A DNA stretch of 64,000 nt. Source: Brevundimonas sp. (lineage in GTDB: Bacteria; Pseudomonadota; Alphaproteobacteria; Caulobacterales; Caulobacteraceae). The stretch covers positions 1 to 64,000 of the forward strand of contig NZ_JAUSOE010000104.1 in the NCBI RefSeq assembly GCF_030656255.1. Reading direction: 5' to 3'. A program made the position numbers and the translations under genes. Below the pieces are notes generated by a model. The model was not told the origin of the DNA. It made no database searches and worked only from the letters and a program-made list of their open reading frames with translations. Below, in pieces: positions 34,533 to 41,875 of the stretch (its first letter is position 1; every line of letters begins with the position of its first letter).

Positions 34533-37163
34533 TTACCAGCGGGGCGAGACGTGGGCCGGCCCCTTGAACACCGCATTGGCGAACAGAGGTTTCAGCCCCT
34601 CCAGATAGCCGCGCACCGTCGGGTCCTGGGTGAAGGCGATCAACTGGCCCGATCCGAGGGTCTCGACCATCACGACCGGCTTGAAACCGAGCTGGGCCTG
34701 GTTCTCGGCCCACAGCTGGCCCGAGGCTAACAGTCGGTCGGAACCTTCGAACCGCACGGCGTTGACGCCCTCGCCGCGCATCAGCGGGGCGTAGATGTCG
34801 GCGCCCCGCACCAGGACATTCAACTCGGACGGCAGGCCGGCGCCGATCCAGTGGTCGGGATCGACATGGGCGCGGGCCAGGACGCCGGCGACCGAGTCCG
34901 GGCCGTGGTCGCTGTGGGCCAGCAGGGCGGCGTAGTCGGTCTGGTTGGCGATCCGGGCGGGGCTCTCGGGCTTGTCGTCGTCCTTGTCCGAGGCGCCGTC
35001 CTCGCGACGCGACGCCAGCATGTCGCTGTCGGGGTCGGTCAGCAGGCGGGTGGCGGTTCCCAGGCTGATCAGGGTGCCGCCGCGCGAGACCCAGTCGTGG
35101 AGCGCCTTGACCCCGTCCTCGCCCAGGACGGACTTGTAGTCCCGGCCCTCGGGCAGGATCAGGACCTGGTATTGCGACAGGTCGGCCTCGCCGAAGCTGG
35201 CGGCGCGGATGGCGGTGACGGGATAGCCTAGGTCGCGTTCCAGCAGCCAACGGGTCGCGCCGGCGGCGTCGGGGGCGGCCGGGCTGTCCCAGGCCAGAGC
35301 GATGCGCGGCGCGCGCAGCCGCACCACGTCGCTGGAGCCGAAGCCGGCGCCGCGCTCGACCCAGGACTCGTCCACGCCCACGATCTCGGCGCCCGTGGCG
35401 GCGGCGAGACGGTTCAGGGTTGCGACCAGGTAGGCGGGCGCGCCGGCTTTCGGCAGAACCAGGGTGCCTGCGGGCCAGTCGCGGCCGTTCTGAGTGAAGG
35501 CCTGGTCGGCGGAGCTGATCGTCAGCCCGGCCTGGAGGGCGGCGGCGAGGAAACGCGGCTGGCTCGAACCGGGGGCGACGAGGAAGCCGTAGCGGGCCTC
35601 GGCGTTCTGGACGGCGGCAGGCGTGACCAGTTCGGGGCCGCGCGCATCGACGGCGACGCCGGGCGCGCTGCTGCAACGGGCGGCGTCGACGCCGAACATC
35701 AGGGGCAGGGACCAGGCGGTGACGTCATAGATCTCGTCGCCCAGGCCGCGCGCGCGACGGCGCTCCTGTTCGGCCAGGAAGGCGGGCGGGACGGGCACGT
35801 CGCGGGTCAGCAGCACCTCGGCCATCCGGCGCTGGGGCTGGGCCAGGTTGATCACATAGTCGCCCGCACGGTGCTGACCGGCGCAGGAGAAGGCCTGGCG
35901 CGCGACCCCGACCTCGATCCCAGAGCGGACCAGCAGTCCCGCCAGACGGTCGGCGGCGGCGGGATCCGACGCGCGCGACAGGACATAGGCGCCGCGTCCC
36001 GCCACCCCGTCGCGGTGATAGGCGTAGAAGTCGTTCAGCAGCCGGTCGTGATTGCGCGAGGCCGTCTCGATGGTGGCCAGGGTGGCGGTCAGATGGGCGC
36101 GGACCGTGTCGGCATAGGTGAAGACCTCGCCCGAGCTGCGCCGCGCGGCCAGACCCCGGGCCGAACCGGCCTCATAGGTCATGGAGACCGCGCCCAGATA
36201 GCCGGGCCAGCCGTCGCCATAGCCCGGATAGAAGGCGTCATAGACCTTGCGGTTGAAGTAGGGCAGGCCCGCCGCGTCGAACCGGGCGCCGGTATTGCGG
36301 CCGAACAGGGCGCGGTTCTCCAGAGTGCGCGGCCATATCCACGGGTTCAGGGGCTCGGCCTCGGGCGGGAAGAAGAAGGTCTCGTCCGAGCCCATCTCGT
36401 GGCTGTCGACGACCACCTGGGGCCGCCATTCGCGGACCTGGGCCGAATGGCCCTGGGTCTCCGGCTGGGTCTGGATGAACCAGTCGCGGTTCAGGTCGAA
36501 CAGATAGTGGTTGTAGCGGCCGCTGGGCCAGGGCTCGTCGCGCTCGGCCGAGGCGGGGTCTGGATTGGGCGCGGACCCACGGCCCGAGGCGAAGCTGTTG
36601 AGGAAACGCTCGCGCCCGTCCGGGTTCTGGGTCGGGACGAAGACGACGACGGTGTTGGCCAGCCAGGCCTGGGCGGTCGGGTCGGTCAGCAGGCGGCGGG
36701 CGGCCTCCATGGCGGCGTCGGCGGGGCTGATCTCGTTGCCGTGGACCGAATAGGCCATCCAGACCAGGACCGGCTGATCCGCGATCAGGGCGGCGGCCTG
36801 CTGGGGCGAGGTGCGGCGCGGATCGGCGAGGGCGCGGGCGTCGGCCTTGATCCGGTCCAGCCGGGCGATGTTGGCGGGCGAGCCGACGGCGGCCCAGAAC
36901 AGGGGCCGGCCCTCCCAGGTCGTCGCATAATCGCCCATCGCCATCCGATCCGGAGCGGCGGCGCGCAGGGCCTCGAAATAGCGGCGCACGTCGGCGGCCC
37001 GCGTGATCTCCTGACCGCTGTCATAGCCCAGGGTCTGACGCACCGTGGGGATGTCGGCGTCCGTCTGGCGCGCGGCGGCGGGCTGAACCGCCAGCAGGGC
37101 GGCGGCGCAGGCGCCGGCCAGGCTGAAGGCGAGCGGACGCACGGAACGACGATGACTGGACAT
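34533..37163 (-). CDS. M14-family zinc carboxypeptidase, exported
   Basis: An 876-aa periplasmic metallopeptidase. The start ATG 37163 (MSSHRRSVRPLAFSLAGACAAALLAVQPAAA) has GGGGGG upstream and gives a proper signal peptide. The track start at GTG 37190 lacks a binding site. Zinc ligands appear in VHGNEISPADAAMEA (H and E) and VDSHEMGSD (H), and NPDGRERFLN is the substrate-contact block. The C-terminal third (LILPEGRDYKSVLGEDGVKALHDWVSRGGTLISLG) resembles a type-1 glutamine-amidotransferase-like fold common in these large bacterial M14 proteins. It probably trims peptides taken up through TonB receptors, an inference from family habits. Confidence 0.9.
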   Translation of the reverse strand: MSSHRRSVRPLAFSLAGACAAALLAVQPAAARQTDADIPTVRQTLGYDSGQEITRAADVRRYFEALRAAAPDRMAMGDYATTWEGRPLFWAAVGSPANIARLDRIKADARALADPRRTSPQQAAALIADQPVLVWMAYSVHGNEISPADAAMEAARRLLTDPTAQAWLANTVVVFVPTQNPDGRERFLNSFASGRGSAPNPDPASAERDEPWPSGRYNHYLFDLNRDWFIQTQPETQGHSAQVREWRPQVVVDSHEMGSDETFFFPPEAEPLNPWIWPRTLENRALFGRNTGARFDAAGLPYFNRKVYDAFYPGYGDGWPGYLGAVSMTYEAGSARGLAARRSSGEVFTYADTVRAHLTATLATIETASRNHDRLLNDFYAYHRDGVAGRGAYVLSRASDPAAADRLAGLLVRSGIEVGVARQAFSCAGQHRAGDYVINLAQPQRRMAEVLLTRDVPVPPAFLAEQERRRARGLGDEIYDVTAWSLPLMFGVDAARCSSAPGVAVDARGPELVTPAAVQNAEARYGFLVAPGSSQPRFLAAALQAGLTISSADQAFTQNGRDWPAGTLVLPKAGAPAYLVATLNRLAAATGAEIVGVDESWVERGAGFGSSDVVRLRAPRIALAWDSPAAPDAAGATRWLLERDLGYPVTAIRAASFGEADLSQYQVLILPEGRDYKSVLGEDGVKALHDWVSRGGTLISLGTATRLLTDPDSDMLASRREDGASDKDDDKPESPARIANQTDYAALLAHSDHGPDSVAGVLARAHVDPDHWIGAGLPSELNVLVRGADIYAPLMRGEGVNAVRFEGSDRLLASGQLWAENQAQLGFKPVVMVETLGSGQLIAFTQDPTVRGYLEGLKPLFANAVFKGPAHVSPRW

Positions 37164-37228
37164 GAACTGAACCCCCCGGGAGAGGGACACCTTAATCGGG
37201 GCACGGAAAAAGAAAACGGCCTTGACGT

Positions 37229-37262
37229 GTAACCTATAGGTGATATGTCACCTCAAGGTTAC
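37229..37262. promoter_or_regulatory. Doubly nested palindromic operator
   Basis: Four related half-sites share one centre (37245/37246): GTAACCT, N2, AGGTGA, N4, TCACCT, N2, AGGTTAC. Inner and outer arms are both perfect and the spacing is symmetric. A -35-like TTGACG lies at 37222, so the palindrome covers the promoter spacer and -10 region. The SD AGGAGGG follows, before ATG 37277. The likely binder is the XRE protein encoded at the end of this operon. Confidence 0.75.
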
Positions 37263-37276
37263 GTCAGGAGGGCGAC

Positions 37277-37978
37277 ATGAGCAACATCGACGATCAAGCG
37301 ATCCAGCGCGTGAAACTGGAAAGAAAACGGTGCTGGTGGACGGCGATCGCCCTGGCCGTCGTCGGCGCCGCAGCCATGGTCGGCGGCGCGGGGTTCGCGA
37401 TGGTTTCCGGCGTAGAAGGCGACCAGGCGACGGCGGCCGGCGTGGCGACGGGGATCGGATTTGCTCTGACGCTCATCGGGGCGATCTGGGCGTGGAGCGC
37501 GCGTCCGGGCCAGTCAATCATCGTGGCGGCGAGCGGCGAAGGAGCGCGGCGTGACAAGCTGGAGCGTGCGCGCACCCAACAGCTGGTGATGCTGCCCGTC
37601 GTGCTGCTGCTCTTCATGGCGCAGGCGCATCAGGCGATGGGGCGGATCCTGGGCGGGGACCATAATCTGGGCGCCTATGTGCAGGTGCTGCTGCCGGTTC
37701 TGTACGGCTGGCTGATCCCGCTTATCGTCATGGGTTGGGACGCGCACACACGCAAGAACCGCCGGTTCCTGGAAGACGAATTGACCCAGTTGATGCGGGC
37801 CAGATCGATGATCCTGGCCTTCGTCGTGCTGATGACGGGTCTGACCGTGGCCCTGGGCCTGGGGTTGTGGCGTGCCCAGTACGGGGTCATGGCCTTGCCC
37901 TATGTCCTGGCCTTGGGCGGGGCCTCGGCGGGGCTGCGGTTCGCCTGGCTGGATCGGGAGGCCGGGCGCGATGGCTGA
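37277..37978 (+). CDS. Membrane protein A of the XRE-linked operon
   Basis: A 233-aa inner-membrane protein with about six hydrophobic segments in three pairs (WWTAIALAVVGAAAMVGGAGFAMV, ATGIGFALTLIGAIWAW, LVMLPVVLLLFMAQA, LPVLYGWLIPLIVMGWDA, AFVVLMTGLTVALGLGLW, LPYVLALGGASAGLRFAWL). It ends in LDREAGRDG. The same plan and ending (RFALLDREASGDG) recur in the next gene, so the two are paralogues from a tandem duplication. KNRRFLEDELTQLMRARS between helices 4 and 5 matches KMKKFLDDELSRHIRARA in the paralogue. No named family recognised. It has the strong SD AGGAGGG. Confidence 0.8.
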   Translation: MSNIDDQAIQRVKLERKRCWWTAIALAVVGAAAMVGGAGFAMVSGVEGDQATAAGVATGIGFALTLIGAIWAWSARPGQSIIVAASGEGARRDKLERARTQQLVMLPVVLLLFMAQAHQAMGRILGGDHNLGAYVQVLLPVLYGWLIPLIVMGWDAHTRKNRRFLEDELTQLMRARSMILAFVVLMTGLTVALGLGLWRAQYGVMALPYVLALGGASAGLRFAWLDREAGRDG

Positions 37979-38022
37979 TTTGCAATCGGATTGCGGCGCG
38001 AAAGTCTTGAGGAGCGGCGCCT

Positions 38023-38706
38023 ATGGATGAGGATGAAAAGCAGGCGACCCTGGCGCGTGAACGTCGCCGCCGCCGTCGGCATGGGTTTGCTCTGTTGGTC
38101 TTCATGCTGGGCGTCATCGGAATCGGCGCGCTGGCCCTCGGCGAAGACGGTCCTTATCCGCAATGGGCCGTAGCGGTCGCAGGGGCAGGCGGCGCCGCCA
38201 TGCTAGTCGGGGCGATCCTGGCTTGGTTCAGCAAGCCCGGCGAAGATCGGCGACGGCTGGACGCGATCATGACGTATCGGGATCGCGTTCAACGGAACCG
38301 CACAACCCAGTTGTTCACCATGAGCCTGATGGTTCTGGTTGAGGGGATCATGATCGTCGGCTTCTCGGACGATCTGCTCGCCGGGCGTGTCAATGAGGCT
38401 GTGGCGCCTTTACTGATTGTCGTCACGTTCAGCTGGCTCATTGTTATGACGGTGATGGAGTGGGACGGCGGTTCGCGGAAGATGAAGAAGTTCCTGGACG
38501 ACGAACTGTCCCGTCATATCCGAGCGCGCGCGACGGGCTTGGCCTTCATCGTCCTGATGGCGGGCGCCACCCTGGCGCTGGCCGCCAGCGTGTGGGCGCC
38601 GAACTGGACGCCGCTGGTGCTGGCCTTCTCTCTGCTGGCTTCGGCGGGGGCGGCGGCCTTGCGGTTCGCGCTTCTGGATCGAGAGGCGTCCGGCGATGGG
38701 GAGTAG
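38023..38706 (+). CDS. Membrane protein B, paralogue of protein A
   Basis: A 227-aa protein with the same six-helix layout as its upstream neighbour. It has an Arg-rich N-terminus (LARERRRRRRHG), and the shared middle element is SRKMKKFLDDELSRHIRAR. The 3' end overlaps the start of the XRE gene by 11 bp, so the two are translationally coupled. The paralogues keep the cytoplasmic FLxDEL...RAR loop best, making it the likely functional or interaction site. Function unknown. A membrane sensor that titrates the XRE regulator is one possibility. Confidence 0.8.
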   Translation: MDEDEKQATLARERRRRRRHGFALLVFMLGVIGIGALALGEDGPYPQWAVAVAGAGGAAMLVGAILAWFSKPGEDRRRLDAIMTYRDRVQRNRTTQLFTMSLMVLVEGIMIVGFSDDLLAGRVNEAVAPLLIVVTFSWLIVMTVMEWDGGSRKMKKFLDDELSRHIRARATGLAFIVLMAGATLALAASVWAPNWTPLVLAFSLLASAGAAALRFALLDREASGDGE

Positions 38707-38905
38707 TCGGCTGGGGTTGAGGCTGAAGGAGGTCCGCACGGCGGCTGGTCTTACCCAGGCCCAACTGGCCGACGCCGCCAAGGTGTCGCGCAAGACGATC
38801 AATACGGTGGAGAACGGAGTCTTCATCCCCTCGACCATTGTGGCCCTGGATCTGGCGCGGGCGCTGAACACGACGGTCGAGGCGATCTTCTATCTGAAGG
38901 ACTGA
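38696..38905 (+). CDS. Small XRE-family regulator
   Basis: A 69-aa protein consisting of one HTH: RLGLRLKEVRTAAGLTQAQLADAAKVSRKTINTVENGVFIPSTIVALDLARALNTTVEAIFYLKD. The VSRKTINTVENG recognition helix and the C-terminal VEAIFYL are typical of the short XRE regulators that pair with multi-helix membrane proteins. It overlaps the upstream membrane gene. It probably autoregulates through the nested palindrome at 37229-37262. Inducing signal unknown. Confidence 0.88.
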   Translation: MGSSRLGLRLKEVRTAAGLTQAQLADAAKVSRKTINTVENGVFIPSTIVALDLARALNTTVEAIFYLKD

Positions 38906-38962
38906 GCATCCATGTCCGAAAACCGCGAGACATCGCCGGGCTGAACCGCCATCCTGCGGGCC

Positions 38963-40042
38963 ATGGAACAGACGCTGGATCAGGAGGCTTGCTGGCGGGC
39001 CTTGGGGGCGCGGGACGCCCGGTTCGACGGGCGGTTCTTCACGGGCGTGACCTCGACCGGCATCTATTGTCGGCCGGTCTGTCCGGCGCGGACGCCCCGG
39101 CGCGAGAATGTGGTGTTCCACCCCACGGCGGCCTCGGCAGAGGCGGCGGGGTTTCGCGCCTGTCTGCGCTGCCGCCCCGAGACGGCGCCGGAGATGGGGG
39201 CGTGGCGGGGCACGTCGAACACCGTCAGCCGGGCCCTGGCCCTGATCGAGGCGGGGGCGCTGGACGGGGGCGACGCCGAGACCCTGGCGGCGCGGCTGGG
39301 GGTGGGGGAACGGCATCTGCGGCGGCTGTTCCGCCAGCATCTGGGGGCGGCGCCCGTCAGCGTGGCCCAGACGCGCCGCGTGCTTCTGGCCAAACAGCTG
39401 ATCCATGAGAGCGACCTGTCGATGGCCGAGGTGGCGATGGCCTCGGGCTTCGGCAGCGTGCGGCGGTTCAACGAGACGTTTCAGGCCCTGTACGGCCGGC
39501 CGCCGTCCGAGCTGCGTCGGCGCAAGGTGGAGAGCGAGGGCGGGGGCGCGGTGAAACTGGGCCTGGCCTATCGCCCGCCCTATGACTGGACCGCGATGAT
39601 GTCGGCCCTGGCGGCGCGGGGCGCGCCGGACGAGGCGGTGGCCGACGGGGTCTGGCGGCGCAGGTTGCGGGTCGCGATGGATGGGACGGACGGCGAGGTT
39701 TCGGTGCGCGCCGGGGCGGAGGGCCGGGCGGCGGTCGAGGCGCGGGTGGACGAGTTGAAAGCCCTGCCCGGGGTGCTGGCGCGGGTGCGGCGGGTGTTCG
39801 ACCTGGCCGCCGATCCCGAGGCGATCCGGCGCGATCTGTCCGGCGATCCGGACCTGCGCGCGGCCGTTGAGGCCTGGGCCGGACTGCGGCCTGCGGGCGA
39901 CTGGATCGACGCCGGAGAAGATGCGCCCAGCGACCGGCTTGAGACAACGGATGCGGCCCTGATGGCGCGGGCCGAGCGGTGGCGGCCGTGGCGGGCCTAT
40001 GGGGCGCTGTACTGGAAGATGAAGGAGACGGGCGATGTCTGA
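38963..40042 (+). CDS. Ada-type regulator fused to a core-deleted AlkA-like domain
   Basis: A 359-aa fusion. Residues 1-80 form the Ada metal-binding methyl-phosphotriester acceptor with four Cys (GIYCRPVCPAR, CLRCRPE; C36, C40, C67, C70). Residues 85-185 are an AraC HTH (RLGVGERHLRRLFRQHLG, VAMASGFGSVRRFNETFQALYGRPPSELR). Residues 195-300 are the AlkA N-terminal domain (LGLAYRPPYDWTAMMSALAARGAPDEAV to VRRVFDLAADPEAI). After AWAGLRPAGDW the sequence jumps to LMARAERWRPWRAYGALYWKM, the last helix of AlkA. The HhH-GPD catalytic core with its Asp is missing (roughly 130 residues against full-length Ada-AlkA fusions). It can sense methyl damage and activate genes but should not excise bases. The end overlaps the methyltransferase gene by 8 bp. 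Confidence 0.88.
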   Translation: MEQTLDQEACWRALGARDARFDGRFFTGVTSTGIYCRPVCPARTPRRENVVFHPTAASAEAAGFRACLRCRPETAPEMGAWRGTSNTVSRALALIEAGALDGGDAETLAARLGVGERHLRRLFRQHLGAAPVSVAQTRRVLLAKQLIHESDLSMAEVAMASGFGSVRRFNETFQALYGRPPSELRRRKVESEGGGAVKLGLAYRPPYDWTAMMSALAARGAPDEAVADGVWRRRLRVAMDGTDGEVSVRAGAEGRAAVEARVDELKALPGVLARVRRVFDLAADPEAIRRDLSGDPDLRAAVEAWAGLRPAGDWIDAGEDAPSDRLETTDAALMARAERWRPWRAYGALYWKMKETGDV

Positions 40043-40604
40043 ACAGATTGAAGCGAAGGCGGTGCTGCGGCCCGTGACCCAGAGCTTGAGCCTGGCCCTG
40101 ACCCTGGATCGGATCGGTTCGCCGCTGGGCCAGGTGCTGGTCGTCACCGACGCCGAGGGGGCGGTGCGGGCGCTGGATTTCCACGACTATGAGGACCGGA
40201 TGCGGCGCCTGCTGCGTCGCCATTACGGCCCGGTCGCCCTGACGGAAGGACGGGCGCCTGAGCCGGTGCGGGCGGCGGTCGCGGCCTATTTCGACGGCGA
40301 TCTGGCGGCGTTCGACGCGGTGGTGGTGAAGACCGGCGGGACCGTGTTTCAGCAGGCGGTGTGGGCGGCGTTACGGGCCATTCCCGCCGGCGAAACACGC
40401 AGCTATGGCCAGCTGGCCGCCGCCGTCGGATCGCCCAGGGCGGTGCGGGCGGTGGGGCTGGCCAACGGCTCCAATCCGGTCGGGGTGATCGTGCCTTGTC
40501 ACCGGGTGATCGGGGCGAACGGAACCCTGACAGGCTATGCGGGCGGGCTGGAGCGCAAACGCTGGCTGCTGGCGCACGAGGGCGCCGGCGGGCGACTGAT
40601 CTAG
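40035..40604 (+). CDS. ogt: Methylated-DNA-protein cysteine methyltransferase
   Basis: A 189-aa suicide repair protein that takes the alkyl group from O6-methylguanine onto Cys155 in VGVIVPCHRVIG. The HTH/Arg-finger block is TVFQQAVWAALRAIPAGETRSYGQLAAAVGSPRAVRAVGLANGSNP. The C-terminal end GGLERKRWLLAHEG is standard. It follows the Ada-like regulator with an 8-bp overlap, so in this organism the two Ada activities are split over an operon. The symbol ogt is used in the general sense, and adaB would fit equally. Confidence 0.94.
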   Translation: MSEQIEAKAVLRPVTQSLSLALTLDRIGSPLGQVLVVTDAEGAVRALDFHDYEDRMRRLLRRHYGPVALTEGRAPEPVRAAVAAYFDGDLAAFDAVVVKTGGTVFQQAVWAALRAIPAGETRSYGQLAAAVGSPRAVRAVGLANGSNPVGVIVPCHRVIGANGTLTGYAGGLERKRWLLAHEGAGGRLI

Positions 40605-41311
40605 CGCCGGGTGAACCGTTCGGGCGGCAGGGCGGCGGGGGTGAACCGGGCCTGGCGGACGGCGCCGTTGAAATAGTTCAGCCGGTTGATGCGACAGCCG
40701 ACAGAGGCGCGGCCGGGGCCTTGCGCCGTGAAGGCCAGGGGCGCCTCGCCCTGAAGCACGCCGTCGACATAGGACCGGTACAGCCGCCCGTCGAAGGTCT
40801 GGGCCACATGGAACCACTGGCCGCAGGGATGGAGGCGTTCGGGGAAGATCAGGGTGTGGTTATAGCCGGGGCCGCGCGTGAAGGCGTCCAGGTACCAGCG
40901 GTCCTGAACCACGCGGATCTCGAACAGGAACCGGGTCTGGGACGGCGGCTGGCCGGGTGGAGCCTCTTCGGCCAGATGGAGCCAGCGTTGTTCAAAGGCG
41001 CCGCCGTCGGGCCGGAACAGAGCCTCGAAGGTGAAGGTCTCGGCGCCCGCCAGAGGGTGCTGGTCTATGAACAAGGCGTCGTCCACCCCGTCGAACCGCA
41101 CGGCCCGTCCATAGGGGCTGTCGATCAGGACCGGAGCGCCCTCGACCTTGGTCGCGACGCCGCCGATGTCGGTCAGCCGGTCGAAGGTCCAGACGGCCTG
41201 GGGCGGCGTCTGATGCAGCGTCGGGGCCGGCAGGGCGGCGCAACCCGGCAGACTTAGGCCGACCGCGCCCGTCAGGAGGCTTCGACGGTCAAGGCGGGCA
41301 GGCGGGATCAT
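40601..41311 (-). CDS. LamG/concanavalin-like lipoprotein
   Basis: An exported protein of about 236 aa. I start at ATG 41311: MIPPARLDRRSLLTGAVGLSLPGCAALP has a DRRSLL twin-arginine-like motif and a lipobox LPGC. The mature part is one LamG/jelly-roll domain (GRAVRFDGVDDALFIDQHPLAGAETFTFEALFRPDGG, WFHVAQTFDGRLYRSYVDGVLQGEAPLAFTA, CRINRLNYFNGAVRQARF). Such domains bind glycans or act as accessory modules, and there is no catalytic residue set. Its stop codon shares the CTAG tetramer with the stop of the convergent ogt. Confidence 0.8.
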   Translation of the reverse strand: MIPPARLDRRSLLTGAVGLSLPGCAALPAPTLHQTPPQAVWTFDRLTDIGGVATKVEGAPVLIDSPYGRAVRFDGVDDALFIDQHPLAGAETFTFEALFRPDGGAFEQRWLHLAEEAPPGQPPSQTRFLFEIRVVQDRWYLDAFTRGPGYNHTLIFPERLHPCGQWFHVAQTFDGRLYRSYVDGVLQGEAPLAFTAQGPGRASVGCRINRLNYFNGAVRQARFTPAALPPERFTRR

Positions 41312-41419
41312 GCAGAGGCTCGCATCGGCTGGCCCGCGACACCAGGTCATCGCAATGGATAGGCAACGGCCTGGCTCCGGGATCGTTACCCTAGACCATA
41401 GACCGAAAGAGTATCGACG

Positions 41420-41818
41420 ATGAAACTATCCAATGGCGCGCTGGTGGCGGTGGTCGACGGCGAAAAGCTGGTCCTGTTCAAGAACACGAACGCCCAGGAA
41501 ATCCGGCTGTCGCCGCTGGAGATTCCGGCGATGGAGGATCGGGTGTCCGGCTCGTCCGGCCGTCGCTCCAGCGAGGCCAACCCCGATAACGACACCCAGG
41601 CCGAAGACGGTTTCGCCATGGGCGTGGCCGAGGTTCTGAACAAATGGTCGGTCACCAACAAGATCGATGAACTGCTGGTGATTGCGGCGCCCAAGACCCT
41701 GGGTGAGCTGCGCAAACACTGGCACAAGGACCTGGAGTCCAAGCTGGCCGGCGAAATCGCCAAGGATTTGACGGGACACAGCACCGATCAGATCGCAGCT
41801 GCGATCGAAAAAGCCTGA
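41420..41818 (+). CDS. Host-attachment (baeRF-like) family protein
   Basis: A 132-aa protein of the 'protein required for attachment to host cells' family, related to archaeo-eukaryotic release-factor domains. Motifs are ALVAVVDGEKLVLFKNTN near the start, a polar middle (SSGRRSSEANPDNDTQAEDGFA) and LLVIAAPKTLGELRKHWHKDLESKLAGEIAKDLTGHSTDQIAAAI. The family name comes from Agrobacterium. A ribosome-linked role is only inferred from fold similarity. Single gene with its own terminator. Confidence 0.85.
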   Translation: MKLSNGALVAVVDGEKLVLFKNTNAQEIRLSPLEIPAMEDRVSGSSGRRSSEANPDNDTQAEDGFAMGVAEVLNKWSVTNKIDELLVIAAPKTLGELRKHWHKDLESKLAGEIAKDLTGHSTDQIAAAIEKA

Positions 41819-41838
41819 ATTAAATCAGGTTGATTTGA

Positions 41839-41868
41839 GGGCGGCGGCTGGAAACGGTCGCCGCCCTT
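41839..41868. terminator. Bidirectional terminator
   Basis: GGGCGGCG-N12-CGCCGCCC lies between the host-attachment gene and the convergent ilvA. Confidence 0.75.
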
Positions 41869-41875
41869 GGCGTGT

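Noticed and set aside
37277-38905. Toxin-antitoxin system
   Set aside because: Both partner proteins are six-helix membrane proteins of more than 220 aa, unlike known toxins. An XRE gene alone is not enough.
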